Positions 1 through 10,634 of a DNA stretch of 42,366 nt are shown here, in pieces. Below the pieces are notes generated by a model, which was not told where the DNA came from, searched no databases, and worked only from the letters and a program-made list of their open reading frames with translations. Both the position numbers and the translations under genes were made by a program. How positions within the stretch are numbered: the stretch's first letter is position 1; each line of letters starts with the position of its first letter. The stretch is from Sphingomonas sp. EC-HK361. Lineage in GTDB: Bacteria; Pseudomonadota; Alphaproteobacteria; Sphingomonadales; Sphingomonadaceae. The stretch spans positions 1 through 42,366 of the forward strand of contig NZ_LR701492.1 in assembly GCF_902498785.1 (NCBI RefSeq), written 5' to 3'.

Positions 1-87
1 AGCGACAAACCATCGAACATCGACGCTTGCAGCACCGCAAGCGCGCCGCCTAACATCAACCCCCAGACGAGGCCCGCACTCCACTAA

Positions 88-381
88 TTTACGCCGCGAG
101 ATGCGCCAAATGATCTGACGACGGACATCGCCAAGAAGGCCGGGATCGTTCATGTCGAACCGAACGAGGCTGGAGGCCCGCCCCTAGGCCGCCGCAAACA
201 CCTCCACGACGTGCGCGGCACGTTTGCGACCCGGCTGATGACCACCACCGACCTCACTAATGAGGAGATCGCCAGCATCATGGGCTGGTCGCCTGAAGAG
301 GTCGAGTAGATCCGTCGCATCTACGTTGACGACGCCGCCCGAAACGTGGCACTTGGCCCCCGCATCGCGCGTGGATTGTAA
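88..381 (+). pseudogene. Tyrosine recombinase (integrase) C-terminal remnant
   Basis: Translating from base 88 gives the tail of a site-specific tyrosine recombinase. The catalytic box reads LHDVRGTFATRLM (H-x-x-R), followed by EEIASIMGWSPEEVE and then IRRIYVDDAA, which carries the likely nucleophilic Tyr, before a TAA at 379-381. An in-frame TAG at 307-309 separates the HxxR box from the Tyr, and the frame is closed by a stop at 85-87, so the N-terminal and core-binding parts are missing. It is therefore a dead fragment, probably left by an integrated phage or island. It lies just upstream of a tRNA-Gly gene, a common integration target, although the fragment sits on the 5' side of the tRNA rather than the usual 3' side. 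The family call is confident; the identity of the parent element is unknown. Confidence 0.75.
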
Positions 382-400
382 ACCGGAATTGTAAACCGGA
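375..400. repeat. Two tandem 13-bp direct repeats
   Basis: ATTGTAAACCGGA occurs twice back to back (375-387 and 388-400). The first copy contains the stop codon of the integrase remnant. It may be a duplication scar linked to the element or a recombinase arm-type site; the sequence cannot decide. Confidence 0.7.
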
Positions 401-438
401 GCTCCAGGGGCGATCAGTCAGCGCTAAGTCGTTGATAT

Positions 439-512
439 GCGGGTGTAGCTCAATGGCAGAGCAGAAGCTTCCCAAGCTTACGACGAGGGTTCGATTCCCT
501 TCACCCGCTCCA
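439..512 (+). tRNA. tRNA-Gly (anticodon CCC)
   Basis: A 74-nt cloverleaf with the CCA end encoded. The acceptor stem pairs GCGGGTG with CACCCGC, the D arm reads GCTCAATGGCAGAGC, the anticodon loop is TTCCCAA (anticodon CCC, reading GGG), and the T arm is GAGGG-TTCGATT-CCCTT. The first anticodon-stem pair appears to be a G-A mismatch; the other four pairs are canonical. It is followed after eight bases by a hairpin with a T run, so it is probably a single-gene transcript. Confidence 0.95.
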
Positions 513-520
513 GCCGTCGA

Positions 521-549
521 GGTGATCTAGCCGCGCTAAATCACCTTTT
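521..549 (+). terminator. Rho-independent terminator after tRNA-Gly(CCC)
   Basis: GGTGAT pairs with ATCACC and TAGC with GCTA around a CGC loop, with one C/A mismatch between the stem blocks, followed by TTTT. It is placed directly after the tRNA. The next 217 bases, up to the ftsH stop, show no convincing gene. Confidence 0.75.
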
Positions 550-766
550 GATCGACGGCTTGGCCGGCGCCGCTGATTGCGGCGTCCGACAGCGCGGCTT
601 TGCCGCGCTGAACCCTCCAGCAATCCTCCAGTCTCAGGTGGAACTGCGCCCTCGTGCGGAGGGCTGGCGTCGACGAGCGGGCAAGATCGAACGGCCAGCC
701 CGAGGCTCGGCGACCTGGAGCGCGCTTGTCGACCAATATGACGTTAGCGCTGCAGACGGCGAGCGC

Positions 767-2731
<1,965 letters not shown>

Positions 2732-2791
2732 CGGGCACGGAACCTTTCGTCCGCATTATGTAGGCGCAGGCCGGTTAATGGCAATGGAACA

Positions 2792-2812
2792 GATGGGCGC
2801 AATTCGCCCATC
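2792..2812 (-). promoter_or_regulatory. Hairpin between tilS stop and ftsH start
   Basis: GATGGGCG and CGCCCATC form an 8-bp perfect stem with a 5-base loop that overlaps the tilS stop codon, about 60 bases upstream of the ftsH ATG. No T run follows on the minus strand, so it looks more like an mRNA-stabilising or processing structure than a classical terminator. Confidence 0.4.
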
Positions 2813-3800
2813 AGAGCGCGCGGCGCGGCGGGGCCTGGCGAAAGCGCCAGACGGTGCCCCGCCGGGTCACCTGAATGCCCGCCTGCGTCGCGCTGCGCCC
2901 GGCGGCCAGCGAATCGAGCAGCGGCTCGACGTTGGCGGCATCGGACCAGTCGGGCGTATCGACGCCGAACGCCGTGCGCGCCTCGCCGATCGCACGCCGC
3001 GCCAGCCGGCGGCGGAACTCGCGCGGCAGATCGGCCATATCGATATCGGTGTCCGTGCTGCGCTGACGCCAGAGCAGGTCGACCATCGCCTTCAGGTCGG
3101 AATCGATCTCCGCCACGTTCTGCGCGGCTTGCGCAAGGCCGGGCGGATCGAGCCATTCATTCGCGTCGAGCAGGCGGCGGAATCGGGTGCGATCGTGGCG
3201 CAGGTCGTCGTTCGCGGGATCGTCGATGAAGGGCATGCGCTGGCGCCGCGCCACCGCACGCAGCTCCGCGCGTCGCCACCCGAGCAGCGGGCGCACGATC
3301 ACCACGCCGTCCGCCTCGCGCCGCGCACGCACCCCGGCGAGCCCCGCCACCCCAGACCCGCGCGCCGCGCGCATCAGGAACGTCTCGGCCTGATCGTCGG
3401 TGTGATGCGCCGTGACCAGGCAGCCGGCGCCGGCCCTTCGCGCCCAGTCCAGCAGCAGCGCATAACGAATGCCCCGCGCCTGCGCTTGCAGGCTCGCGCC
3501 CTCCGGCGGCGTCTGGGGAACGAGCGTGGCGTGGACGATGCCGAGCGTCGCGCATTGATCCGCGACCATCAGCGCCTCGTCGGCCGCCTCTGCCCGCAAG
3601 CCGTGATCGACCGTCGCCGCGATGACAGCGCCGGGAAAGGCCCCGTGGGCCAGCGCGAGCATCGCCATGCTGTCAGGACCACCCGACACCCCGAGCGCAA
3701 CCGGACCGGTGGGGGCACGCCCGAGCGCGCGGATCAGATCGGCGCGGAACCGCGCGACCGCATCGCCCGGTTCGTCCGCGGCGTCGGCCTTGCGCTTCAC
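2811..3800 (-). CDS. tilS: tRNA(Ile)-lysidine synthase TilS
   Basis: TilS attaches lysine to C34 of the CAU-anticodon tRNA-Ile, using ATP, so that the tRNA reads AUA and is charged with isoleucine. The protein carries the N-type PP-loop ATP-binding motif GVSGGPDSMAML near residue 30 and the downstream HHTDDQAETFLMR motif typical of TilS. I place the start at the GTG at 3800, whose GTGA overlaps the TGA of cpoB and implies translational coupling; the open frame continues further upstream but only inside cpoB. That gives 329 residues, shorter than the E. coli enzyme (about 430), as is usual for compact alphaproteobacterial forms lacking much of the C-terminal tRNA-binding part. It lies between cpoB and ftsH. 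Function secure; start moderately so. Confidence 0.93.
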   Translation of the reverse strand: MKRKADAADEPGDAVARFRADLIRALGRAPTGPVALGVSGGPDSMAMLALAHGAFPGAVIAATVDHGLRAEAADEALMVADQCATLGIVHATLVPQTPPEGASLQAQARGIRYALLLDWARRAGAGCLVTAHHTDDQAETFLMRAARGSGVAGLAGVRARREADGVVIVRPLLGWRRAELRAVARRQRMPFIDDPANDDLRHDRTRFRRLLDANEWLDPPGLAQAAQNVAEIDSDLKAMVDLLWRQRSTDTDIDMADLPREFRRRLARRAIGEARTAFGVDTPDWSDAANVEPLLDSLAAGRSATQAGIQVTRRGTVWRFRQAPPRRAL

Positions 3801-4720
3801 TTGCAGCTCGCGGCGGAGCGTCCCTTTGCGATTCCCGCCTGCATCGACGGGCTGATCTTGCCCGCATAGACGTCGCTCAGCTCGCCATAGACCTTGCACG
3901 CATCCGCCGGCTTCTTCAGCTTCATCAGCGCATCGGCCAGATAGAACAGGCTTTCGGGCGCGCGCTCACCATCGGGCATTTTCTTGTAATTGTCGTAGAA
4001 AGCGATCGAGGCGAGGCTCGGCTTGCCCTCGTCGAGATACGCGCGGCCGAGCAGGTTCTGCGCGTAGCTCGCGCGCTTGCTCTTGGGGAAATCGGTGACC
4101 ACCGACTTCAGCTGCGCCTCCGCCTCGGGGTAGAGCTTCGCCATCCACAGCCGGTAGCCGTAGAGATACGCATCCTCCGCCGCGTCGCCCGTCTGCGGCT
4201 TTTCCACCGCGGTCACCTGCGCAGCGCGCGCGGCATCGCGCGGCACCGATACCGGGCCGGCGGGGCGCGAGGCGGTCGGGCGCGTCGGCGGCGCTGCGCC
4301 GTCGTCTTCTACGTCACCGCCGCCCATCCCGCCTGCGGGGGCCGGCGGCGCGCCCGCCGACAGCCGCGCATCGGTCGCGCGCTTGTAGGCGTTGAACCCA
4401 TCCTCGAGCTGGCGCTGCTTGTACTGGGTCTGTTCGATCTGGCCGGTCAGCGACGCGATCTGGCTCTCCAGCGCGCTAACCCGCTGCGTCAGGTCGGCGA
4501 CCGCGCTGGTGGACGGCGTGCCGGGAACGACGGTCGGCGCCTGCTCCGGGGTGATCTGCGGCTCGACATAGGTGCCGCCGCCGGGAAAGACCTTGCGCTG
4601 GACCGCGCGCATCTCGCTCTCCAGCTTGCCGACGCGCGGCTCGAGGCTGGACTGGGCGAGTGCAGGCGTGGCAGCGGTGACCCCCGCCAGGATGGTCGTT
4701 GCGATCAGGACCTTGCGCAT
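3797..4720 (-). CDS. cpoB: Cell division coordinator CpoB (YbgF), Tol-Pal associated
   Basis: CpoB is a periplasmic protein that links outer-membrane constriction by Tol-Pal with septal peptidoglycan synthesis. The 307-residue product starts with a cleavable signal peptide (MRKVLIATTILAGVTAATPALAQ), followed by a coiled coil (roughly 35-55 and 75-120), a Pro/Ala-rich linker, and C-terminal TPR repeats (from about 180, with a YGYRLWMAKLYPEAEAQLK unit). The ATG at 4720 is chosen over an upstream in-frame ATG at 4744 because it is preceded by a GAGAG-type ribosome site and begins the signal peptide. The usual upstream partners tolQRAB-pal are absent from this window; a RodZ-like gene precedes it instead. 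It overlaps tilS by four bases. Confidence 0.93.
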   Translation of the reverse strand: MRKVLIATTILAGVTAATPALAQSSLEPRVGKLESEMRAVQRKVFPGGGTYVEPQITPEQAPTVVPGTPSTSAVADLTQRVSALESQIASLTGQIEQTQYKQRQLEDGFNAYKRATDARLSAGAPPAPAGGMGGGDVEDDGAAPPTRPTASRPAGPVSVPRDAARAAQVTAVEKPQTGDAAEDAYLYGYRLWMAKLYPEAEAQLKSVVTDFPKSKRASYAQNLLGRAYLDEGKPSLASIAFYDNYKKMPDGERAPESLFYLADALMKLKKPADACKVYGELSDVYAGKISPSMQAGIAKGRSAASCK

Positions 4721-4804
4721 CAAACTCTCACACCCCGCACACATCCGGCACCCCCGGCGCCGATCCTTGAGCCTATAGCTGCAACCGCGAAGCTGTCGCC
4801 AGCC

Positions 4805-5806
4805 TTAAGGGTTGGTCTTGAACCCGTTGGGCAGAAGATTTTCCGGGCCCTCCGCGCTCGGCGTCGGGCTTGGCGAGCGGCGCGCGCGCGGACGTTCGTT
4901 CGACCGGCGCGCACTCGTCTCGGACGCGCGCGAAGCCGCCGCGCGCGGCGTCGGCGCGGTGAAGGCCGGCGGCACCGAGGCGGATGCGGTTGGCGTCGGG
5001 GACGCCGCCGCGCCCGGAGCCGCTGCCGACGCACCGTTGATCCGCGCCGCGATCGACGCCGCATCGACCGGGATGTCCTTGATCGGCCTCCGGCCATCGC
5101 CGAGCGCGGGAACGTTCGACCCGTTCAGCGTCACCTGCAGCTTGTCGGGCCGGCCGACGTTGATCATCGGAGACCTCGCGCCCGCGGGCACGTCGAACTT
5201 GTCGCCCGCCTTCATCGTGCCGAGGAAAAGCGTCTTGTTGTCGGCGTCATAGACGCGCAGCCACACCGCGTCGGTCGCCGCCAGAGTCACCTGCCCGCCC
5301 GAGACGGGGGTCGGGCTGGCGACCGGGACGGGCGCCGCGACGACGGGCGCGCCGACCTCGGTCGCCGGGGGCACGCTGCTACCGCCCCGGAACAGCCCGG
5401 TCGCGAAATACAGCAGCGCCAGGACGAGGACCGCAAGCGCAAGTCCGGCCGCGACGATCATCACCCCGCGCGACGGCACGCGTGCCGGATCGGCGATCTC
5501 ATAGGGCTCGTATTTGGGGGTCGCGCGCACCGCCTGCCCCGCCTCGATGCGGACGTCGCGGGCCAGTGCCACCTCGTCGCCGCCCACCGCGCGGGCATAG
5601 GCGCGCACGAACCCGACCGCATAGGTCGGCGAGGGAAGCTGCGAATAGTCCGACGCCTCGATCGCCTCCAGATGACGCAGCGGCACCCGGGTGCGCGCGG
5701 CGACCTCGGGCAGGCTCAGCCCCAGGGCTTCGCGCTTCGCCCTCAGCCGTGCACCCACGGTCTGCGGAAACAAAGTCGCCTCGTCGCCGCGTTCGGCCTC
5801 GGTCAT
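4805..5806 (-). CDS. RodZ-like helix-turn-helix membrane protein (DUF4115)
   Basis: This 333-residue protein has the RodZ layout. A cytoplasmic Cro/C1-type helix-turn-helix (about 17-85: GARLRAKREALGLSLPEVA, then HLEAIE) precedes a juxtamembrane segment, one transmembrane helix (about 113-137, VMIVAAGLALAVLVLALLYF), and a periplasmic DUF4115 domain (about 178-255: VWLRVYDADNKTLFLGTMKAG). RodZ binds MreB through its HTH and controls rod shape. The C-terminal 75 residues are low-complexity Ala/Ser/Pro/Arg. The ATG at 5806 is preceded by GGAG at good spacing. Whether it is the functional RodZ or a paralogue cannot be told from this window, so no symbol is assigned. Confidence 0.85.
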   Translation of the reverse strand: MTEAERGDEATLFPQTVGARLRAKREALGLSLPEVAARTRVPLRHLEAIEASDYSQLPSPTYAVGFVRAYARAVGGDEVALARDVRIEAGQAVRATPKYEPYEIADPARVPSRGVMIVAAGLALAVLVLALLYFATGLFRGGSSVPPATEVGAPVVAAPVPVASPTPVSGGQVTLAATDAVWLRVYDADNKTLFLGTMKAGDKFDVPAGARSPMINVGRPDKLQVTLNGSNVPALGDGRRPIKDIPVDAASIAARINGASAAAPGAAASPTPTASASVPPAFTAPTPRAAASRASETSARRSNERPRARRSPSPTPSAEGPENLLPNGFKTNP

Positions 5807-5915
5807 TCGTATCTCCGGCGGGAGGATGGCGCCCGTGCTTTGCCCCGCCCCTTGGCGCGAGATGTCCCAAAGCGGCTAGTCACTGTCAATCATACCGGCA
5901 CGGTTTATCGGCACT

Positions 5916-8192
5916 TTAGGCCAGTTCGACGCCGTTATCGTCGGCCCAGCGGGTCAGCGCCGCGCGCATGTCGCGCGGGGGCTTGGCGAGCATCGTGTCC
6001 ATCGCCGCGGTCAGCGCATCTCTATCGAGCGAGCGGATCATCGCCTTGACCGGGCCGACCGCTGCCGGCGTGATCGACAGCCGCCCGATTCCAAGCCCGA
6101 TCAACGCCATCGCCTCCAGCGGCCGCCCGCCCATCTCACCGCAAACGCCAAGCGCCACCCCGGCCGCGCGCGTCGGCGCGACCACGCTTTTGAGGAAGCG
6201 CAGGATCGACGGGCTGAGCCAGTCGTAACGTTCCGCCAGCTTGGGGTTGGCGCGATCGGCCGCGAACAGGAACTGGGTCAGGTCATTGGTGCCGATCGAC
6301 AGGAAATCGAGATTGGGGAGCAGCAGGTCGAGCTGATAGGCAAGGCTCGGCACCTCGAGCATCGCGCCGTAGCGGATCTCGGCGGGCAGCCGCTTGCCGC
6401 GCGCGCCGAGCCACACGCGCTGCGCCTCGAACAGCGCCTTCGCCTCGTCGAACTCCCACGCCTCGCTCACCATCGGGAACATGACGTTCAGCGTCCGCCC
6501 CGCCGCCGCCTCCAGCAGCGCGCGCGCCTGCGCCTTCATCAGCCCGCCGCGTTCCAGCGCCAGCCGCAGCGCGCGCCAGCCCATCGCCGGGTTCTCCTCG
6601 TCCCCGCCCGAATCGATGGTGAGATAGGGCAGCGCCTTGTCGCCGCCGATATCGACCGTGCGAAACACCACCGGCCGCTCGCCCGCCGCATCCAGCACCT
6701 CGCGGTACAACCGCTGCTGCCGCTCGCGCTGTGGCAGGGTGGCGGAGACGAGGAACTGGAATTCGGTGCGGAACAGCCCGATCCCGTCCGCGCCGGTGAT
6801 GTCCAGCGCCGACACGTCGTCGCGCAGGCCCGCATTGACCATCAGCGTGATCCGCGTGCCGTCCTTCGTCTCGGGCGGCACTTCGCGCAGCGCCGCATAG
6901 GCCGCCTTGCGCTTCTGGCGCATCGCCAGTTTCGCGTCGAACGCCTCCTCGATCGCCGCCGATGGCCGCACGAACACCGATCCGTCGGTCACGTCGAGCA
7001 GCATCAGGTCGCCCTCGGCGATCAGCCGGCGCACGTCGCGCACCCGGCCGAGCACCGGCACCCCCATCGCCCGCGCGACGATGGTGACGTGCGCGGTCAG
7101 CGAGCCTTCCTCCAGCACCACGCCCTTCAGCCGCCGCCGGTCATATTCCAGCAGCTCGGCGGGACCCAGGTTGCGCGCGATGAGGATCGTGTCCTGCCGC
7201 AGCCCAAGCTGCGCCGCGGTGCCCATCTGGCCGGAAACGGTTCGCAGCAGCCGGTTCGCCAGATCTTCCAGATCGTGCATCCGGTCGGCGAGCAGCGGGT
7301 CGTCGATCTGGCGCATGCGCTGGCGGGTGCGCTGCTGGACGCGCTCGATCGCGGCCTCGGCGGTCAGCCCGCTGTCGATCGCCTCGTTGATCCGCCGCGC
7401 CCAGCCCTCGTCATAGGCGAACATCTTGTAGGTCGCGAGGACCTCCTTGTGCTCGCCGTCGACCCCGAACTCGGCCTGCGCCGTCATCCGGTCGATCTGC
7501 TCGCGCATCTTGTCGAACGCGGCATAGACGCGGTGGCGCTCCGCCTCGGTATCTTCCGCCACCGTATGTTCGATCGTGATTCGCGGCTGGTGGAACACCG
7601 CGTGCCCCGCCGCCATCCCCTCGACGAGGCGAAGGCCCTGCAACCGCACCGATGCGGTCGATTGCGGGCGTGCGGCGCCGGCTTCCGGGCCGTCGATCAG
7701 CCCCGCATTGGCGATCAGTTCGGAAAGCACCATCGCGACCGTCTGGAGCGCCTCGATCTCGATATCGGCATATTTGTGCGGATCGACATGCTGGACCGCC
7801 AGCACCCCCACCGCACGCTCGCGCCGGATGATCGGCACGCCCGCAAAGCTGTGGAACCGCTCCTCGCCCGTCTCCGGCTTGTAGGCGAAGTTCGCATGGG
7901 AGGCCGCTTCGTCGAGGTTCAGCACCTCGCTCGTCTCGGCGATCGTGCCGACGAGCCCCTCGCCCATCGCGAGCTTGGTGACGTGCACTGCCTCCTCGGC
8001 CAGCCCGCGGGTCGCAAACAGCTCCAGCACGCCCTCGCGCAGCAGGTAGATCGAGCAGACCTCGCTGGTCAGCGCCTCGCCGATGATCTGGACCACCGAA
8101 TTGAGCTTCGCCTGCGCGTTGCTGCGCGCAGCCATCACGTCATGCAGGCGGACAAGGATTTCGCGGGCGGAGGCGGCGGCGGACAGCGGCAT
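5916..8192 (-). CDS. ptsP: Phosphoenolpyruvate-protein phosphotransferase PtsP (EI-Ntr)
   Basis: PtsP takes phosphate from PEP and passes it to NPr and EIIA-Ntr in the nitrogen-related regulatory PTS. The 758-residue protein has an N-terminal GAF domain (about 15-160), the PTS enzyme I N-terminal domain, a swivelling phosphohistidine domain with the active His in EEGSLTAHVTIVARAMG, and a C-terminal PEP-binding TIM barrel (GLFRTEFQFL; GDKALPYL; CGEMGG). The open frame extends to 8309 but the extra part runs into a palindromic repeat. The ATG at 8192 gives the usual start, MPLSAAASAREILVRLHDV. NPr and EIIA-Ntr are not in the window. GAF-containing EI-Ntr proteins respond to nitrogen signals such as glutamine in related bacteria. 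Confidence 0.95.
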   Translation of the reverse strand: MPLSAAASAREILVRLHDVMAARSNAQAKLNSVVQIIGEALTSEVCSIYLLREGVLELFATRGLAEEAVHVTKLAMGEGLVGTIAETSEVLNLDEAASHANFAYKPETGEERFHSFAGVPIIRRERAVGVLAVQHVDPHKYADIEIEALQTVAMVLSELIANAGLIDGPEAGAARPQSTASVRLQGLRLVEGMAAGHAVFHQPRITIEHTVAEDTEAERHRVYAAFDKMREQIDRMTAQAEFGVDGEHKEVLATYKMFAYDEGWARRINEAIDSGLTAEAAIERVQQRTRQRMRQIDDPLLADRMHDLEDLANRLLRTVSGQMGTAAQLGLRQDTILIARNLGPAELLEYDRRRLKGVVLEEGSLTAHVTIVARAMGVPVLGRVRDVRRLIAEGDLMLLDVTDGSVFVRPSAAIEEAFDAKLAMRQKRKAAYAALREVPPETKDGTRITLMVNAGLRDDVSALDITGADGIGLFRTEFQFLVSATLPQRERQQRLYREVLDAAGERPVVFRTVDIGGDKALPYLTIDSGGDEENPAMGWRALRLALERGGLMKAQARALLEAAAGRTLNVMFPMVSEAWEFDEAKALFEAQRVWLGARGKRLPAEIRYGAMLEVPSLAYQLDLLLPNLDFLSIGTNDLTQFLFAADRANPKLAERYDWLSPSILRFLKSVVAPTRAAGVALGVCGEMGGRPLEAMALIGLGIGRLSITPAAVGPVKAMIRSLDRDALTAAMDTMLAKPPRDMRAALTRWADDNGVELA

Positions 8193-8277
8193 GCGAACGG
8201 GGTTAGCAGGCTCGTGGCTTGGGTGCCACGCAACAAAAACTACGCTGGTGCGCGACGATCGCCCTTTGCTCTCAAAC

Positions 8278-8404
8278 GATCCTCCCCCGCCAGGGGGAGG
8301 TGTCAGCATAGCTGACGGAGGGGGAGGACACGAAACATCAGTTGGCGTGTCCTCCCCCCTCCCAGCCGCTAACGCGGCCCACCTCCCCCTGGCGGGGGAG
8401 GATC
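8278..8404. repeat. Compound palindromic intergenic repeat (BIME-like)
   Basis: A 127-bp element between ruvB and ptsP. Its outer 25-base arms (8278-8302 and 8380-8404) are perfect reverse complements, rich in CCTCCCCC and GGGGGAGG. An inner pair (about 8318-8333 and 8346-8362) is also complementary apart from one base. The same sequence style recurs at 19621-19742. It could fold as a large hairpin at the 3' end of the ruvB transcript. Confidence 0.85.
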
Positions 8405-8423
8405 GGGAATGCGCGTCGGTCCG

Positions 8424-9446
8424 CTACTCGAACAGCCCGTCCTGGCTTCCGGCGGGCGGGTTCAGCCCCAGATGCTTCCAGCCGCCGGCGTTCAGGCAGC
8501 GTCCGCGCGCCGTCCGCGCGACGAGGCCGAGCTGGATCAGATACGGCTCGATGACTTCCTCGATCGTGTCGCGCGGTTCGCTCAGGCCCGCGGCGAGCGT
8601 CTCGACGCCCACCGGGCCACCGCGATAAATGTCCGCGATCATCGTCAGATAGCGCCGGTCCATCGCATCTAAGCCGAGCTTGTCGACCTCCAGCCGATTG
8701 AGCGCCGCGTCCGCGGTCTTCGCATCGACCACCGCCGCGCCTGCCACATCCGCGAAGTCGCGCACGCGGCGCAGCAGCCGCCCCGCAATCCGCGGCGTGC
8801 CGCGCGAGCGCCGCGCGACCTCGACCGCGCCATCCGCCGAAATCGCGAGCCCAAGCAGTCCCGCCGCCCGCGTCACCACCCGCTCCAGTTCCTCGACCGA
8901 ATAGAATTGCAGCCGCACCGGGATGCCGAACCGGTCGCGCAAGGGGGTCGTCAGCAGGCCCTGCCGCGTCGTCGCGCCGACCAGCGTGAAGCGCGGCAGA
9001 TCGATGCGCACCGACCGCGCCGACGGCCCCTCTCCGATCATCAGATCGAGCGCGCGGTCCTCCATTGCCGGATACAGCACTTCCTCGACTGCCGGCTGGA
9101 GCCGGTGAATCTCGTCGATGAACAGCACGTCGCCGTCCTCGAGATTGGTGAGCAGCGCCGCCAGATCGCCCGACTTCGCAATCACGGGACCGGAGGTGGC
9201 GCGGAACCCGACCCCCATCTCGCGGGCGATGATCTGTGCCAGCGTCGTCTTGCCGAGCCCGGGGGGCCCGAAGAACAGCACATGGTCCAGCGCCTCGCCC
9301 CGCGTCCGCGCCGCCGAGATGAATACGCGCAAATTCTCGCGCGCCGCCTTCTGCCCAACGAACTCGTCGAGCGATTTGGGCCGCAGCGCCGCGTCGACGT
9401 CTTCGGGCTTGCGGGCGGGCGTGAGGATGCGGTCGCTGTCGGTCAT
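8424..9446 (-). CDS. ruvB: Holliday junction branch migration ATPase RuvB
   Basis: RuvB is the hexameric AAA+ motor that, guided by RuvA, drives Holliday junction branch migration. The 340-residue product has Walker A GPPGLGKT (60-67), Walker [10 protein letters not shown] (106-114), sensor 1 [18 protein letters not shown], and the C-terminal winged-helix domain ending [14 protein letters not shown]. Length and motifs match the family throughout. It is the last gene of yebC-ruvC-ruvA-ruvB, 54 bases after ruvA, and is followed by a strong palindromic repeat. Confidence 0.98.
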   Translation of the reverse strand: MTDSDRILTPARKPEDVDAALRPKSLDEFVGQKAARENLRVFISAARTRGEALDHVLFFGPPGLGKTTLAQIIAREMGVGFRATSGPVIAKSGDLAALLTNLEDGDVLFIDEIHRLQPAVEEVLYPAMEDRALDLMIGEGPSARSVRIDLPRFTLVGATTRQGLLTTPLRDRFGIPVRLQFYSVEELERVVTRAAGLLGLAISADGAVEVARRSRGTPRIAGRLLRRVRDFADVAGAAVVDAKTADAALNRLEVDKLGLDAMDRRYLTMIADIYRGGPVGVETLAAGLSEPRDTIEEVIEPYLIQLGLVARTARGRCLNAGGWKHLGLNPPAGSQDGLFE

Positions 9447-9500
9447 CGGTAGCGTGTTCCCTACCCGTTCGCCGATGCCGATGTCGAGCGCGGCAACGGC

Positions 9501-10097
9501 TTAGGGTTTCGCCGCCTTGCGCAGCGCCAGCCGCACCAGCGCGTCGAGCCCCGCACCGCTGCCGAGTTCTTCCTCGGCCGCCGCAACGGCCGCGCTCGCC
9601 TCGGCCGGGCGGAAACCCAGGTTGAGCAGCGCCGACACAGCGTCGGCGCCCGCACCAACCGGTGCAACAGATGCAGTCGCCCCGCCGATCGCGATGCCGC
9701 CCACCTTGTCCTTCAGCTCGCGCACGATGCGTTCGGCAAGCTTGGGCCCGACGCCGTTGGCGCGCGCGACCATCGCCTTGTCCTGCGCCGCGACCGCGCG
9801 CGAAAGGTCGGCCGGCTCCAGCGCCGACAGGATCGCGAGCGCCACCCGCGCGCCCACGCCCTGCACCCCGGTCAGCAGCCGAAACCAGTCGCGCTCGCCA
9901 GCGCTCGCGAAGCCGACGAGCCGAAGGAAATCCTCGCCCACCAGCATCTCGGTGTGCAGCATCGCCGCCTCGCCGACCGGCCCCAGCGCGGCGAGCGTCC
10001 GGCTCGACGCGCCGACGAGATAGCCGACGCCGCCCACGTCGATCACCGCATGGTCGAGTCCCAGCGAATCGAGCCGCCCCTTCAGATGCGCGATCAT
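9501..10097 (-). CDS. ruvA: Holliday junction DNA helicase subunit RuvA
   Basis: RuvA tetramers clamp the four-way junction and recruit RuvB. The 198-residue product starts [13 protein letters not shown] (OB fold, 1-63), continues with two helix-hairpin-helix motifs (around [17 protein letters not shown] and [16 protein letters not shown]), and ends with the small RuvB-binding domain III ([16 protein letters not shown]). The frame is open upstream, but the ATG at 10097 matches the family start and forms an ATGA overlap with the ruvC stop, so translation is probably coupled. Confidence 0.97.
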   Translation of the reverse strand: MIAHLKGRLDSLGLDHAVIDVGGVGYLVGASSRTLAALGPVGEAAMLHTEMLVGEDFLRLVGFASAGERDWFRLLTGVQGVGARVALAILSALEPADLSRAVAAQDKAMVARANGVGPKLAERIVRELKDKVGGIAIGGATASVAPVGAGADAVSALLNLGFRPAEASAAVAAAEEELGSGAGLDALVRLALRKAAKP

Positions 10098-10600
10098 GCC
10101 GTCACCCGCGCGCGGCGCGCCATGCCCTGCGCACTCGCCAGATGATGCGCGTGGGTGATCGCGACCGCCAGCGCATCGGCCGCATCGGGTCCGGCGAGCT
10201 TCACGCCGGGCAGCAGCACCGCCATCATCGCCTGGATCTGGCGCTTCTCCGCGCCGCCCGTGCCGACGACCGCCTTCTTGACCGTCGATGGGTGATACTC
10301 GCCAATCACCAGACCCGCCCCGGCCGCGGCGAGCAGCACCACCCCGCGTGCCTGCCCCAGCTTCAGCGTGGATTGCGCGTTGGTGTTGCCCAGCACTTCC
10401 TCGACCGCGGCACCGTCCGGGCATTCGGCCAGGATCACGTCGGTGAGCGCGGCGTGCAGGTTCGACAGCCGGCGCGGCAGCGGCATCGACGGATCGGTCC
10501 TGATCTGGCCGTTGGCGATATGGCGCAACCGGTTGCCGTCGGCATGGATCACCCCCCAGCCCGTCGTGCCGAGCCCGGGATCAAGGCCGAGGATAATCAC
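10094..10600 (-). CDS. ruvC: Crossover junction endodeoxyribonuclease RuvC
   Basis: RuvC is the dimeric endonuclease that resolves Holliday junctions by paired nicks. I choose the GTG at 10600 because it is preceded by GGAGGA four bases upstream and yields the canonical start [16 protein letters not shown]. The result is 168 residues, close to the usual 173. Catalytic acids are visible: Asp7, Glu in AAVEEVLG (about 67), and the Asp pair in [12 protein letters not shown] (about 141 and 144). An in-frame ATG further upstream (10702) would add a non-conserved leader overlapping yebC. The TGA overlaps the ruvA ATG. Confidence 0.97.
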   Translation of the reverse strand: MIILGLDPGLGTTGWGVIHADGNRLRHIANGQIRTDPSMPLPRRLSNLHAALTDVILAECPDGAAVEEVLGNTNAQSTLKLGQARGVVLLAAAGAGLVIGEYHPSTVKKAVVGTGGAEKRQIQAMMAVLLPGVKLAGPDAADALAVAITHAHHLASAQGMARRARVTA

Positions 10601-10634
10601 CAAATCCTCCCCGACGCGAGGAGGATCGAACCGA

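Noticed and set aside
278-475. 65-residue minus-strand frame over the tRNA
   Set aside because: It overlaps the tRNA gene and the integrase relic and shows no protein-like features.
439-512. tRNA-Gly(CCC) as the attachment site of the integrase remnant
   Set aside because: No second copy of the tRNA 3' end is present in the window and the integrase fragment is on the 5' side, so the link is not demonstrated.
7089-8315. 408-residue plus-strand open frame
   Set aside because: Antisense to ptsP and ends inside the palindromic repeat; no recognisable domain.
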